Shown here: positions 6,725 through 13,638 of the stretch, one piece after another
Position numbering within the stretch: position 1 is the first letter of the stretch
Layout of the letters: each line of letters opens with the position of its first letter
Source: DATACN01 sp038215095
GTDB taxonomy: Bacteria > Actinomycetota > Thermoleophilia > Solirubrobacterales > Thermoleophilaceae
Assembly: GCA_038215095.1 (NCBI GenBank)
Contig: JBBQRG010000067.1
Coordinates: forward strand, 1-15,984
DNA: 15,984 nt
Reading direction: 5' to 3'
The notes under the pieces: model-generated
Told to the model about the DNA's origin: nothing
The model's input: the letters and a program-made list of their open reading frames with translations, nothing else
The model's database searches: none
Translations under genes and position numbers: made by a program

Positions 6725-8494
6725 CTACTCCTCCGCGGACTTGATGGTGGCGATCGGGTCGCCGGTGGAGATCGGCTTGCCCTCCTCGATCGGCAGCGCC
6801 GCGACGGTCCCCGCCTTGTGGGCGGTGATCTCGTTCTCCATCTTCATGGCCTCGATGATGCAGATCACCTGGCCCTCCTCGACGCTGTCGCCCTCCTTGA
6901 CCTGCACCTTCCACATGTTGCCCTGGAGCGGCGAGGTGATCTCGTCGGGGCCGCCGCCGGCGGACTTTCCGCGTTCCGCGCGCGTGGGGGCCTTGCGCGC
7001 CGGTCCGCCGCCGTTGGCGGCCGCCGCCGGCGCGGCTCCGATCACCTTCACGTCGAACTTGCGCCCGGAGACCTCGACGGAGTAGTCGCGCTCGACCTTC
7101 TCCTCCTCGTCCTCGTCGCCGGCCGGCTCGGCCTTCGGGAAGGCGAGCTCCTTCAGCCAGTCCTTGTCCTCGACGAGGTCGCGGCAGGTCTCGCCCTTGT
7201 GCCACTGCTCGGTGGCGAGCAGCGCCTGGTGGAAGGGGATCAGCGTCTTCAACCCGCCGATCTCGTACTCGCCGAGCGCGCGCAGCATGCGCCTCGTCGA
7301 CGCCTCGCGGTCCACGTCCCAGACGATCAGCTTGGCGATCATCGGGTCGTAGAGCGGCAGCACCTCGTAGCCCTCCTCGGCGCCCGAGTCCACCCGCACG
7401 AACGGCCCGGCCGGCTCAATGTAGGAGCCGATCTTGCCGGGCGCGGGCGCGAAGTTCTTCGACGCGTCCTCGGCGTTCACGCGGCACTCGATCGCGTGCC
7501 CGCGCAGCACGACGTCCTTCTGCTTGTAGGACAGCTTCTCGCCCGCGGCCACCTTGATCTGCTCGCGCACGATGTCGATGCCCGTGACCATCTCGGTCAC
7601 GCAGTGCTCGACCTGCACGCGCGTGTTCATCTCGAGGAAGAAGTACTCGCCGTCCTGCAGCAGGCCCTCGATGGTGCCCGCGCTGTGATAGCCCACCGCC
7701 TTGGCGGCTTCGGTGCCGATCTTGCCGATCTTGTCGCGCAGCTCGGGGTCCACCGCCGGCGCGGGGCTCTCCTCGATCAGCTTCTGATGGCGGCGCTGCA
7801 CCGAGCAGTCGCGCTCGAACAGGTGGATCACGTTGCCGTGCGAGTCGGCAAGCACCTGCACCTCCACGTGGCGCGGATCGGGCAGGTAGCGCTCCACGTA
7901 CACCGTGGCGTCCGAGAAGAACTTCTCGCCCTCGCGCGCCGCGCCCTCGAACGCCTTCTCGAGCTCGTCCTCGGACTCCGCGACGCGGAAGCCCTTGCCG
8001 CCTCCGCCGCCCGCGGCCTTGATGGCGACCGGGTAGCCGATCTCGTCGTCGATCACCTTGCGCGCGGCGTCCACGTCCTCGACCGGGTCGGTGGTGCCGG
8101 GCACGATCGGGACGCCGGCCTTCTGCATCAGCTCGCGGGCGCGCGTCTTCGAGCCCATCGCGTCGATGGCGTCGGCGGGCGGGCCGATGAAGACGATGCC
8201 GGCGTCGTCGCAGGCGCGCGCGAAGGCGGCGTTCTCGGCGAGGAAGCCGTAGCCGGGGTGGATCGCCTCGGCGCCGGCCTGCTTGGCCACCTCGATGATC
8301 TTGTCCATGTTCAGGTAGCTCTCGCTGGCGGGCCCGGGGCCCAGTAGATAGGCCTCCTGCGCGCGGCGGGAGTGCGGCGCGTCGCGGTCGGGCTCCGAGT
8401 AGACGGCCACGGTGGCGACCCCGAGCTCCTCGAGCGTGCGCATGACCCGGATGGCGATCTCACCCCGGTTCGCGATTAGGACCTTCTCGAACAT
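6725..8494 (-). CDS. Acyl-CoA carboxylase alpha chain: biotin carboxylase fused to biotin carboxyl carrier protein
   Basis: 589 aa, the usual length of actinobacterial acetyl/propionyl-CoA carboxylase alpha chains. It carboxylates its own biotin with ATP and bicarbonate. The start is the ATG at 8494 giving MFEKVLIANRGEIAIRVMRT, the canonical biotin carboxylase N-terminus. The ATP-grasp glycine loop is KAAGGGGGKGFR (159-170), then ERDCSVQRRHQK (226-237) and the catalytic FLEMNTRVQVEH (285-296). An acidic segment (DEDEEEKVE), a short beta domain and an Ala/Gly/Pro linker lead to the carrier domain, with the biotin lysine in EAMKMEN at Lys551, 38 residues from the end. No carboxyltransferase beta subunit is in the window, so acyl-CoA specificity cannot be set. 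It starts the minus-strand carboxylase-oxidase-ABM unit, with no clear ribosome site. Confidence 0.93.
   Translation of the reverse strand: MFEKVLIANRGEIAIRVMRTLEELGVATVAVYSEPDRDAPHSRRAQEAYLLGPGPASESYLNMDKIIEVAKQAGAEAIHPGYGFLAENAAFARACDDAGIVFIGPPADAIDAMGSKTRARELMQKAGVPIVPGTTDPVEDVDAARKVIDDEIGYPVAIKAAGGGGGKGFRVAESEDELEKAFEGAAREGEKFFSDATVYVERYLPDPRHVEVQVLADSHGNVIHLFERDCSVQRRHQKLIEESPAPAVDPELRDKIGKIGTEAAKAVGYHSAGTIEGLLQDGEYFFLEMNTRVQVEHCVTEMVTGIDIVREQIKVAAGEKLSYKQKDVVLRGHAIECRVNAEDASKNFAPAPGKIGSYIEPAGPFVRVDSGAEEGYEVLPLYDPMIAKLIVWDVDREASTRRMLRALGEYEIGGLKTLIPFHQALLATEQWHKGETCRDLVEDKDWLKELAFPKAEPAGDEDEEEKVERDYSVEVSGRKFDVKVIGAAPAAAANGGGPARKAPTRAERGKSAGGGPDEITSPLQGNMWKVQVKEGDSVEEGQVICIIEAMKMENEITAHKAGTVAALPIEEGKPISTGDPIATIKSAEE
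6728..6734 (-). promoter_or_regulatory. Shine-Dalgarno-like GGAGGAG without a start codon at normal distance
   Basis: GGAGGAG on the minus strand encodes the last Glu codons of the carboxylase. It would be a strong ribosome site for the FAD oxidase, but in that frame the codons 5-12 bases downstream (AGC, GCC, TCC) are not starts. The nearest GTG is 23 nt away. It may be fortuitous or mark a lost start. Confidence 0.35.
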
Positions 8495-8507
8495 GGCGGG
8501 CGGTGAG

Positions 8508-8513
8508 CATAAT
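8508..8513 (+). promoter_or_regulatory. Possible -10 box CATAAT for a leaderless alpha/beta hydrolase mRNA
   Basis: CATAAT stands out as an AT-rich hexamer in a 28-bp spacer. It ends 6 bases before the GTG at 8520 and 9 before the ATG at 8523, the distance expected if transcription starts at or next to the initiation codon. No ribosome site is present, and no clear -35 box is seen. Confidence 0.4.
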
Positions 8514-8522
8514 GACCCGGTG

Positions 8523-10412
8523 ATGCGGGCCGCCGCCGCGCTCATCGCCGTTACTGCGTCGATCGCGCCGGCCGCCCCGGCGCACGCCGCCCTCCGCTTC
8601 AAGCCATGCGGGGGGTTCGGCTATGCGTGCGCCCGGCTGAACGTGCCGCTCGACCGCTCCGGCCGCATGCCGGGCGGGATCTCTCTGGCCGTGAAGCGCA
8701 TCCGTGCCTTCCGCGGCCCGCGGCGAGGGGTGACCTTCGCCCTGGCGGGCGGCCCGGGCCAGTCGGGCAGCGACGCGTTCAGCGGCGACGCCGTCGGCCA
8801 GATCTTCCCGGCGGTGCGAAACCGCGACCTGGTCGTCTTCGACCAGCGCGGCACGGGGCGCTCCGGCCTGTTGCGCTGCCGGCGCCTCGAGCGGGCCAAC
8901 CTGCTGCACGCCAGCAGGCCCGCGGCCGACTGCGCCAGGACGCTCGGGCCCCGGCGTGCCTTCTACACCTCGCAGGACTCGGCCGACGACATGGAGGCGA
9001 TCCGGCGCGAGCTCGGCGTGAACCGGATCGCGATCTACGGCACCTCCTACGGCACCAAGGTCGCGCTGGCCTACGCGCTTCGCTACCCGAGCCACGTGGA
9101 GCGGATGGTGCTCGACTCCGTGGTGGAGGCCGACGGGCCGCAGGCGCTCTACACCGACACCTTCGCGGCCATCCCCCGCGCCCTGCGAGCGCTCTGCAGC
9201 TCCGGCTGCCGCCGCTTCACGCGCGACCCGGTGGCCGACGTGAGCGCGCTGGTGACGCGCCTGGCGCGGCGGCCGCTGTACGGCCGGGTGGTCGACCCGA
9301 GCGGGCACCGGCGGCGCGGCATCCTCACCCGCGAGGAGCTCTTCAGCATCCTGCTGGCCGGCGACTTCGACCCCAGCCTGCGGGCCGCCTTCCCCGGCGC
9401 CGTGAAGGCCGCGCTTTCAGGTGACGTGGCGGTGCTGCTGCGACTGAAGCGGCGCGCCTTCGCGCTCGACGGCGAGCCGCCGCCGCCGCGCTCGCTCAGC
9501 TCGGGCCTCTACGCGGCCACCACCTGCGAGGAGGTGCGCTTCCCCTGGCGCCGCGAGACCCCGCCCGACCCGCGCCAGCGCATGGCCCAGGCGGGCGCAG
9601 CCGCAGCGGCTCAGCCCGACTCGGCCTTCTATCCATTCGACCGCCGCACCGCGCTGGGCACCGACCTGCTCTCGCTGTGCGACCGCTGGCCCAACGCGCG
9701 GCCACAGCCCGACAACGGGCCGGGGCCCCTGCCTGACGTGCCGGTGCTGCTGCTGGAGGGCCAGGACGACCTTCGCACGCCCGTCGAGAACGCCCGGCGC
9801 GTGGCGGCGGGATTCCCACACGCCTCGCTCCTGGTGGCCCGGGCGACCGGCCACTCGGTGCTGGGCTCCGACGCCTCGCCCTGCAGCCAGCGCGCCTTCG
9901 AGGCCTTCTTCCTGGGCCGCCCCGTGAACACGCACTGCCCCGGTGCACGCCGCGACTTCCGGCCCATGCCACCCCCGCCCACGTCGATCCGGCGCGTGAG
10001 GCCAGTGGGGGCAAAGGGCCTGCGCGGGCGGGCGCTGGGCGCGCTGGCGCTCACGCTCAGGGATGTCGCCGACGACTCGCTGACGGCGTTCATCCTCAAC
10101 GCGACCAACTTCGACCTGGCGCGCGGCGGCGGCCTGCGGGGCGGCCACTACCGGGTGAACGGGGACGGCAAGGTCGCGCTGCACGCAGTCGAGTACGTAC
10201 CGGGTGTCAGGGTCAGCGGCCAGATCGCCCGCTTCGGTGAGAGCAAGCAGCACGGCCTGCTCCACGTGGGCGGCCGTGCCTCCCCCGACGGCGTCCTGCG
10301 CCTGCGCGGAAACCGCGTCCACGGCCGGCTGGGCGGCCGCCGGGTGCGCGCGCGGCTGAGGGCGTCGAAGGCCGCACGAGCCGCGGCCGCCGCGCTGCCG
10401 GCGCCGCGCTAG
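8523..10412 (+). CDS. Secreted alpha/beta hydrolase, S33 / tripeptidyl-aminopeptidase-like (TAP C-terminal) family
   Basis: 629 aa from the ATG at 8523 (a GTG codon just before it is also possible). Residues 1-22 form a signal peptide ending in PAHA. An oxyanion-type loop GGPGQSGSD (76-84) and VVFDQRGTGRSG precede the nucleophile elbow YGTSYGTK with Ser175. The C-terminal TAP-like part has LLEGQDDLRTP, with Asp416 as the likely acid, and ARATGHSV with His444, completing the triad. Relatives release N-terminal peptides or hydrolyse esters outside the cell; the substrate here is unknown. After about residue 490 there is an extra Pro-rich linker (PMPPPP) and about 120 residues of Gly/Arg-rich, beta-like sequence not part of the hydrolase core. 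The stop shares CTAG with the convergent P450 stop. Confidence 0.87.
   Translation: MRAAAALIAVTASIAPAAPAHAALRFKPCGGFGYACARLNVPLDRSGRMPGGISLAVKRIRAFRGPRRGVTFALAGGPGQSGSDAFSGDAVGQIFPAVRNRDLVVFDQRGTGRSGLLRCRRLERANLLHASRPAADCARTLGPRRAFYTSQDSADDMEAIRRELGVNRIAIYGTSYGTKVALAYALRYPSHVERMVLDSVVEADGPQALYTDTFAAIPRALRALCSSGCRRFTRDPVADVSALVTRLARRPLYGRVVDPSGHRRRGILTREELFSILLAGDFDPSLRAAFPGAVKAALSGDVAVLLRLKRRAFALDGEPPPPRSLSSGLYAATTCEEVRFPWRRETPPDPRQRMAQAGAAAAAQPDSAFYPFDRRTALGTDLLSLCDRWPNARPQPDNGPGPLPDVPVLLLEGQDDLRTPVENARRVAAGFPHASLLVARATGHSVLGSDASPCSQRAFEAFFLGRPVNTHCPGARRDFRPMPPPPTSIRRVRPVGAKGLRGRALGALALTLRDVADDSLTAFILNATNFDLARGGGLRGGHYRVNGDGKVALHAVEYVPGVRVSGQIARFGESKQHGLLHVGGRASPDGVLRLRGNRVHGRLGGRRVRARLRASKAARAAAAALPAPR
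10409..10412. other. Second CTAG palindrome shared by convergent stop codons
   Basis: The alpha/beta hydrolase ends at TAG 10410-10412 and the P450 at TAG 10411-10409, so the two convergent genes overlap by 4 bp with no room for a terminator between them. Confidence 0.9.
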
Positions 10413-11701
10413 CCCGCCCGGCCCACCACGACCCGGGCGCCTCGCTCCGGGATCAGCGTGATCAGCCGCCGTGTGATGCGCTCCGAGCGGGGGTCGGCCG
10501 GGGTCAGGCGCAGGCGGGCGGCGATCGTCTCCAGCACCACCTTCATCTCGAAGATCGCGAAGGTGGCGCCCAGGCAGCGGCGCACCCCGCCCCCGAACGG
10601 GATCCACGTGTAGGTGCCGGCCTGCTGCTCGAGGAAGCGCTCCGGCCGGAAGCGCGTGGGCTCCGGGTAGACGTCGGGACGGCGGTGCATCAGGTAGATG
10701 CAGGGGGCCACCGCCACTCCGGCTGGCAGCTCGCGGCCGCCGATCTCCATGGGCTCGGTCAGGCGGCGCAGCACGATCGGGAGCACCGGCCGCAGCCGCA
10801 GCGTCTCCTTGACCACGGCGTCGAGGTACTCCTCGTCACCCGATGCCAGCCGCTCCAGCTTCTCGGGGTGGCGCACGAGCCGCTCGACCGCCCACGACAG
10901 CGCGGTCGCGGTGGTCTCGTGGCCGGCCACCAGCAGCGTCATCAGCTCGTCGCGCAGCTCCTCGTCGCTCATGCCGCGGCCGTCCTCGTAGCGCGCCTGC
11001 AGCAGCATCGAGAGCACGTCGTCGCGCTCGGCCAGGTCGGGCGCCGAGCGGCGCTCGCGGATCTCCTCGAAGAGAAGAGCGTCGGAGCGCTCGCGCGCGC
11101 GGCTGAAGCTGCGGATGTGCTCAACCCGCGACGGGCCGAGCATCGCCACGAACATCAGGCGGCGCGGGTCGCTGCCCCACTCGAGCAGCTCGCGCAGCGC
11201 CGAGCGCAGCGCGGCCAGCCGCTCGCCCTCGCTCACGCCGAACACCGTGCGGACGATCACCTCGAGCGTGATCGCCTGCATCCTCGGCCACAGCTCGAGC
11301 GGATCGCCGTGCGGCCAGCGCTCGAGCTCCGCTTCGGTGACCGAGGTCATCACGTCGCGATAGGCCCGCATGCGCTCGCCGTGGAATGGCGGCAGCATCA
11401 GCTTGCGCTGGCGCATGTGGGGGTCCTCGTCGAGTAGCAGGACCGAGTTCTGGCCGAGCAGCGGCATCAGCACCTGGTTGCCCTCGCCGGCGTGCAGCAG
11501 GCGCGGGTCGCCCGTGAACACCTGCTTCACCGCGTCCGGGTGAGTGACGAAGACCCAGGTGCCCTCGGACGCGATCTTCAAGGTGAACATGTCGCCGTAG
11601 CGGCGCTGGCAGCGCTCCATGAACGGCCCCGGGCGAAAGCCCCAGCCGAGCGTCTGGAGCGGGCGCGGGTAGCGCGGTCCGGGCGGCAGCGAGGGCGCCA
11701 C
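10409..11701 (-). CDS. Cytochrome P450
   Basis: 430 aa from a GTG at 11701 that overlaps the last base of the DAHP synthase stop (TAGTG). This start gives MAPSLPPGPRYPRPLQ, the normal proline-rich P450 N-terminus without a membrane anchor, so it is soluble. Landmarks are MRQRKLMLPPFHGERM (C helix, about 96-111), the I-helix oxygen-activation motif AGHETTAT (259-266), KETLRLRP with the E299/R302 pair, PERF (353-356), and the heme loop FGGGVRRCLG with Cys376 as thiolate ligand. Such enzymes are usually class I and need a ferredoxin and reductase; neither is in the window. Being last in a sulfate-assimilation and DAHP-synthase operon gives no direct substrate clue. The tail overlaps the convergent hydrolase gene by 4 bp. 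Confidence 0.93.
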   Translation of the reverse strand: MAPSLPPGPRYPRPLQTLGWGFRPGPFMERCQRRYGDMFTLKIASEGTWVFVTHPDAVKQVFTGDPRLLHAGEGNQVLMPLLGQNSVLLLDEDPHMRQRKLMLPPFHGERMRAYRDVMTSVTEAELERWPHGDPLELWPRMQAITLEVIVRTVFGVSEGERLAALRSALRELLEWGSDPRRLMFVAMLGPSRVEHIRSFSRARERSDALLFEEIRERRSAPDLAERDDVLSMLLQARYEDGRGMSDEELRDELMTLLVAGHETTATALSWAVERLVRHPEKLERLASGDEEYLDAVVKETLRLRPVLPIVLRRLTEPMEIGGRELPAGVAVAPCIYLMHRRPDVYPEPTRFRPERFLEQQAGTYTWIPFGGGVRRCLGATFAIFEMKVVLETIAARLRLTPADPRSERITRRLITLIPERGARVVVGRAG

Positions 11702-12723
11702 TACGCCAGCCTCCGCCCGAGCAGCTCCGCGTGCGCCGCCACCTCGCCCGCAAACGCCGCGAAGTCGCTCGCGCGCAGCTGCTGGGGTCCGTCGCACAGC
11801 GCGGCGTCGGGGTCCGGGGCCACCTCCACGATGATCCCGTCGGCCCCCACGGCGGCTGCCGCACGCGACAGCGGGCCGACCAGGCGGCGGTCGCCCGAGG
11901 CGTGCGAGGGGTCCACGATCACGGGCAGGTGGCTATGCAGCTTCAGCCACGGCACCGCGCCCACGTCGAGCGTGAAGCGCGTGGCGGTCTCGAAGGTGCG
12001 GATGCCGCGCTCGCACAGGATCACGCGCTCGTTGCCCTCCTTGAGCACGTAGTCCGCGGCCATCAGCAGCTCGTCGAGCGTGGAGGACAGGCCGCGCTTG
12101 AGCAGCACGGGCTTGCCGAGGCGCCCGACCACCTCCAGCAGGCCGTAGTTCTGCATGTTGCGCGCACCCACCTGCACCACGTCCACCAGCTCGGCGAAGC
12201 GCTCGGCGTGGGCGGTGTCGGTGAGCTCCGAGACGATCGGCAGCCCGGTCTCCTCTCGCACGGCGGCGAGGATCTCCAGCGCCTTGGGGCCGAGGCCCTT
12301 GAACGAGAACGGCGACGTGCGCGGCTTGAACGCGCCGCCGCGCAGCATCGAGGCGCCGGCGTCGGCCACGGCTCGCGCGGTCGCCGAGGTCTGCTCGGCG
12401 GACTCGACCGTGCAGGGGCCGGCGATCAGGCAGAAGGTGTCGCCGCCGCCGACGCGCCGGCCGTTCACCTCGAACGAGGTGGCCTCGTGGTGCGACAGCT
12501 CGCTGGAGGCGAGCTTGTACGGGCGGCTGATCGGGATCACCTGGTCCACTCCCGGCAGCCCGTCGAGGCCCATCGCCCGCACGCCCTCCGGGTCGCCGAT
12601 CGCGCCAATAGCCGTGGTCAGCTCGCCGGGCATGACCTTGGCGTGGACGCCCGCCGCCTCGAGCCGCTCGACCACCGCCTCGATCTCGGCAGGCGTGGCC
12701 TGCGGGGTCATCACGACCATCAT
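11701..12723 (-). CDS. aroF: 3-deoxy-7-phosphoheptulonate (DAHP) synthase, type I-beta with N-terminal regulatory domain
   Basis: 340 aa. It condenses phosphoenolpyruvate and erythrose 4-phosphate, the first step of the shikimate pathway to aromatic amino acids. Residues 1-70 form a ferredoxin-like/ACT-like domain (MMVVMTPQATPAEIEAVVER, then VIPISRPYKLAS) of the kind that gives feedback control in Thermotoga-type enzymes. The catalytic barrel has AGPCTVES (101-108, metal-ligand Cys104), RGGAFKPRTSPFSFKG (128-143), QVGARNMQN, LLKRGLS, CERGIRTFE and DPSHASGDR. The start may be the ATG at 12723 or the next codon at 12720. The gene lies 12 bp after the permease gene, with no strong ribosome site, and 1 bp overlaps the P450 start, so it sits inside the sulfate-assimilation transcript. 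Conservation is high and no motif is missing. The symbol follows common usage for this type. Confidence 0.94.
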   Translation of the reverse strand: MMVVMTPQATPAEIEAVVERLEAAGVHAKVMPGELTTAIGAIGDPEGVRAMGLDGLPGVDQVIPISRPYKLASSELSHHEATSFEVNGRRVGGGDTFCLIAGPCTVESAEQTSATARAVADAGASMLRGGAFKPRTSPFSFKGLGPKALEILAAVREETGLPIVSELTDTAHAERFAELVDVVQVGARNMQNYGLLEVVGRLGKPVLLKRGLSSTLDELLMAADYVLKEGNERVILCERGIRTFETATRFTLDVGAVPWLKLHSHLPVIVDPSHASGDRRLVGPLSRAAAAVGADGIIVEVAPDPDAALCDGPQQLRASDFAAFAGEVAAHAELLGRRLA

Positions 12724-12735
12724 GGCCGCCGAAGG

Positions 12736-13638
12736 CTACGCCGTCACGTGTGGGGCGGCATCCGCCCGGGGCGGGCGGCGCTCCTGCAGGACCACCGCCA
12801 CCAGCAGCGCGATCACGCCCAGCGGGAACGGCGCGAGCGCGAGCACAGGGATGCCTGCGCCGGCCTTCACGAGCAGTGCCAGCCCCGCGCCGATCAGGAC
12901 CACCGCGAGCGTGCCGCGCAGCACCGGCACGGGTACGCGCACCGACCAATGGCTGCCCACCCAGACGCCGGGCACCGAGCCGACGAGGATGTTGCCGGCC
13001 AGACCGAAGTCCACGTTGCCGGACACGATGTGGGCGGCGGCTGCCGCCCACAGCAGGATGGCCGCGTGGAAGACGTCGGTGCCGACCACCCGCGTCGGCA
13101 CGAGGCGGAAGATCAAGATCAGGCCCACGGCGATCAGCGCGCCGCTCCCGGCCGACGTCACGCCCAGCACGAAGCCGACGAACAGCCCCATCACCACGGC
13201 GCCGACCTTGTGGCGGCGCTCCATCGGCACCTCCGCGCGCTCGCGCTCGTGGAAGCGCTTCAGGAACGCACGCGCGAGCGTGGCGGCGCCGCACAGCAGC
13301 AACGTCCCGGCGAGGACGGTGATCAGGAGGTTGTCGAAGCTGTCGCCCGCGGCTCGCTCGAGCAGGTCGAGCACGTAGACGCCGCCGATCGCGGCGGGCA
13401 CCGAGCCGACCGCCATCCAGGTGGAGAGCGTGAAGTCCACGGTGTGCTGGCGCCAGTGCTTGTAGGCGCCCACGGTCTTCGTGACCGCCCCGTAGGCCAG
13501 GTCCGTGCCGACCGCGGTGAGCGGGTTGATGCCGAACACGAGGATCAGCAGCGGCGTCATCAGCGAGCCGCCGCCGATGCCCGTCATGCCCACCAGCACG
13601 CCCACGCCCAGCCCGAAGAGGACGAGGGCCGGATCCAC
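12736..13638 (-). CDS. TauE/SafE-family membrane permease, possibly for sulfate or sulfite
   Basis: 300 aa, strongly hydrophobic, with about eight predicted membrane segments in two halves. The family signature GMTGIGGGSLMTPLLIL is near residue 20, and a repeated-half equivalent GVTSAGSGALIAVGLIL follows a cytoplasmic charged linker (LKRFHERERAEVPMERRHK). TauE/SafE proteins export sulfite or sulfoacetate, or import sulfur oxyanions and other organic anions. Placement directly after cysN, with the GTG start overlapping the cysN stop by one base (TAGTG), argues for a role in sulfate uptake or release of excess sulfite. Direction and substrate are inferred from context only. Confidence 0.88.
   Translation of the reverse strand: MDPALVLFGLGVGVLVGMTGIGGGSLMTPLLILVFGINPLTAVGTDLAYGAVTKTVGAYKHWRQHTVDFTLSTWMAVGSVPAAIGGVYVLDLLERAAGDSFDNLLITVLAGTLLLCGAATLARAFLKRFHERERAEVPMERRHKVGAVVMGLFVGFVLGVTSAGSGALIAVGLILIFRLVPTRVVGTDVFHAAILLWAAAAAHIVSGNVDFGLAGNILVGSVPGVWVGSHWSVRVPVPVLRGTLAVVLIGAGLALLVKAGAGIPVLALAPFPLGVIALLVAVVLQERRPPRADAAPHVTA

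Noticed and set aside
6705..7205. Long N-terminal extension of the FAD oxidase frame upstream into the carboxylase gene
   Set aside because: It is the out-of-frame reading of the conserved biotin carrier domain, is Arg/Gly rich, and no relative has such an extension.
6818..8347. 509-codon plus-strand open frame antisense to the biotin carboxylase
   Set aside because: Shadow frame rich in Leu, His, Arg and Ala with no recognisable motif.
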